A stretch of 64,000 nt of DNA from assembly GCF_030433435.1 (NCBI RefSeq), contig NZ_JANRHH010000035.1:1-64000 (forward strand). The letters are read 5' to 3'. Shown piece after piece: positions 63,480 to 64,000 of this stretch (positions are counted from its first letter, which is position 1; every line of letters starts with the position of its first letter). This DNA comes from Polycladomyces subterraneus (lineage in GTDB: Bacteria; Bacillota; Bacilli; Thermoactinomycetales; JIR-001). The notes under the pieces are model-generated. The model was not told the origin of the DNA. It searched no databases and saw nothing but the letters and a program-made list of their open reading frames with translations. Both the position numbers and the translations under genes were made by a program.

Positions 63480-64000
63480 ATGGAGAACAATCAAATGATT
63501 AATCGTAAAGGCATCAATTACGACGTAGGCACGTTTACCAGGGGTAAAGAATCATCATCTCGTGATAAATTCGATCCTGCTATCGTTAAACGTGAAATGG
63601 AAATTATAAAAAATGATTTGCATTGCAATGCCGTAAGGATTTCCGGTCAGGAAATTTCAAGACTTGTCATGGCGTCTGAATTTGCGATTCAACAGGGGTT
63701 GGAAGTCTGGTTTTCTCCAGCTTATATTGATGCGGATGAACAAGAAACGCTGAGTTATTTTGGCGAATGCGCCAAGGCGGCTGAAAAATTACGGACGCAG
63801 TCTCCGGTTGTTGTTTTTGTAGCCGGATGTGAGCTTACGTTTTTTATGAAGGGGCTCGTTGATGGAGATACAGCATTTGACCGGATCAACACTTTTATGA
63901 AACGCTGGCGCTTGCTGAAAAGCACGATTCGAAAAGGTTATTTCAACAAACGTTTAAATGCATTTTTGTCAAAAGCTGTGACTGTGATTAGAGAACATTT
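63480..64000 (+). CDS. abortive-infection-annotated / glycosidase-like TIM-barrel protein, partial
   Basis: An open frame from ATG 63480, six bases after AAGGAGATATC, runs off the window end after 173 codons. The product opens MENNQMINRKGINYDVGTF and continues DPAIVKREMEIIKNDLHCNAVRISG, LVMASEFAIQQGLEVWFSP, VVVFVAGCELTFFMKGLVDGD. I recall proteins of this pattern, common in actinobacteria, annotated as abortive infection proteins and predicted to have a glycoside-hydrolase-like barrel. The annotation is weakly founded in the family itself. The gene is AT-rich relative to the core genome and lies in the accessory region, consistent with horizontal gain. Confidence 0.6.
   Translation, partial: MENNQMINRKGINYDVGTFTRGKESSSRDKFDPAIVKREMEIIKNDLHCNAVRISGQEISRLVMASEFAIQQGLEVWFSPAYIDADEQETLSYFGECAKAAEKLRTQSPVVVFVAGCELTFFMKGLVDGDTAFDRINTFMKRWRLLKSTIRKGYFNKRLNAFLSKAVTVIREH

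Overview
The window looks like a chromosomal segment of a moderately GC-rich, spore-forming Gram-positive bacterium, most likely of the family Thermoactinomycetaceae. The reasons are strong AGGAGG-type ribosome binding sites with frequent GTG and TTG starts, a SigI/RsgI pair, an AbrB-type regulator, a class D sortase, and a phenylalanine dehydrogenase very close to what I remember of the Thermoactinomyces intermedius enzyme. The species is inference. There are no rRNA genes, no CRISPR array and no intact transposase.

Layout. 1-2400: edge of a small IS200/IS605-type element, then an ABC-F ribosome-protection gene broken by a short deletion, behind a long leader with a terminator. 2400-6760: a two-component system and asparagine synthetase, whose 3' end is altered by a repeat. 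6890-13250: a minus-strand operon of two enoyl-CoA hydratases (PaaF/PaaG type), phenylalanine dehydrogenase and a 2-oxoacid dehydrogenase complex (E1 alpha, E1 beta, E2), with a cre-like site at its head; together this reads as a phenylalanine to phenylacetyl-CoA catabolic unit. 13300-16000: AbrB-like regulator, rsgI and sigI. 16270-25020: acyl-CoA synthetase, esterase, HAD phosphatase, a Nfu_N/HEAT protein, a pseudokinase-like TPR protein, and an LPKTA surface protein with its sortase. 25050-27130: scar of a staphyloferrin-like siderophore locus. 27550-33900: aminotransferase, bacilliredoxin, arylamine N-acetyltransferase, IclR regulator and aconitase.

34000-44950: orphan ABC ATPase, MFS exporter, TPP-riboswitch-controlled thiC, broken small genes, a methyltransferase, a fructosamine kinase and the glyoxylate-shunt pair aceB-aceA. 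45300-51130: a complete ribose operon rbsRKDACB with its operator. 51280-57800: a second IS200/IS605-like element, gamma-glutamyltransferase, paired chromate-transporter proteins, a CocE-type hydrolase and a type II NADH dehydrogenase. 57900-64000: an accessory stretch with ThpR, a metallo-hydrolase fragment, an N,N-dimethylformamidase-like secreted protein, a broken serine recombinase, a tRNA 3' fragment, a small coat-like protein and a partial gene running off the end.

A recurring theme is small transposase-free elements that carry the right-end or omega-RNA-like sequences of TnpB-family transposons. Two of them lie exactly at the 3' ends of genes (asnB and the gamma-glutamyltransferase) and supply the stop codon. 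Central carbon genes (aconitase, isocitrate lyase, malate synthase) each have a clear dyad operator candidate between promoter and start codon. All positions and motifs were read by eye; names rest on recalled family signatures, not on searches.
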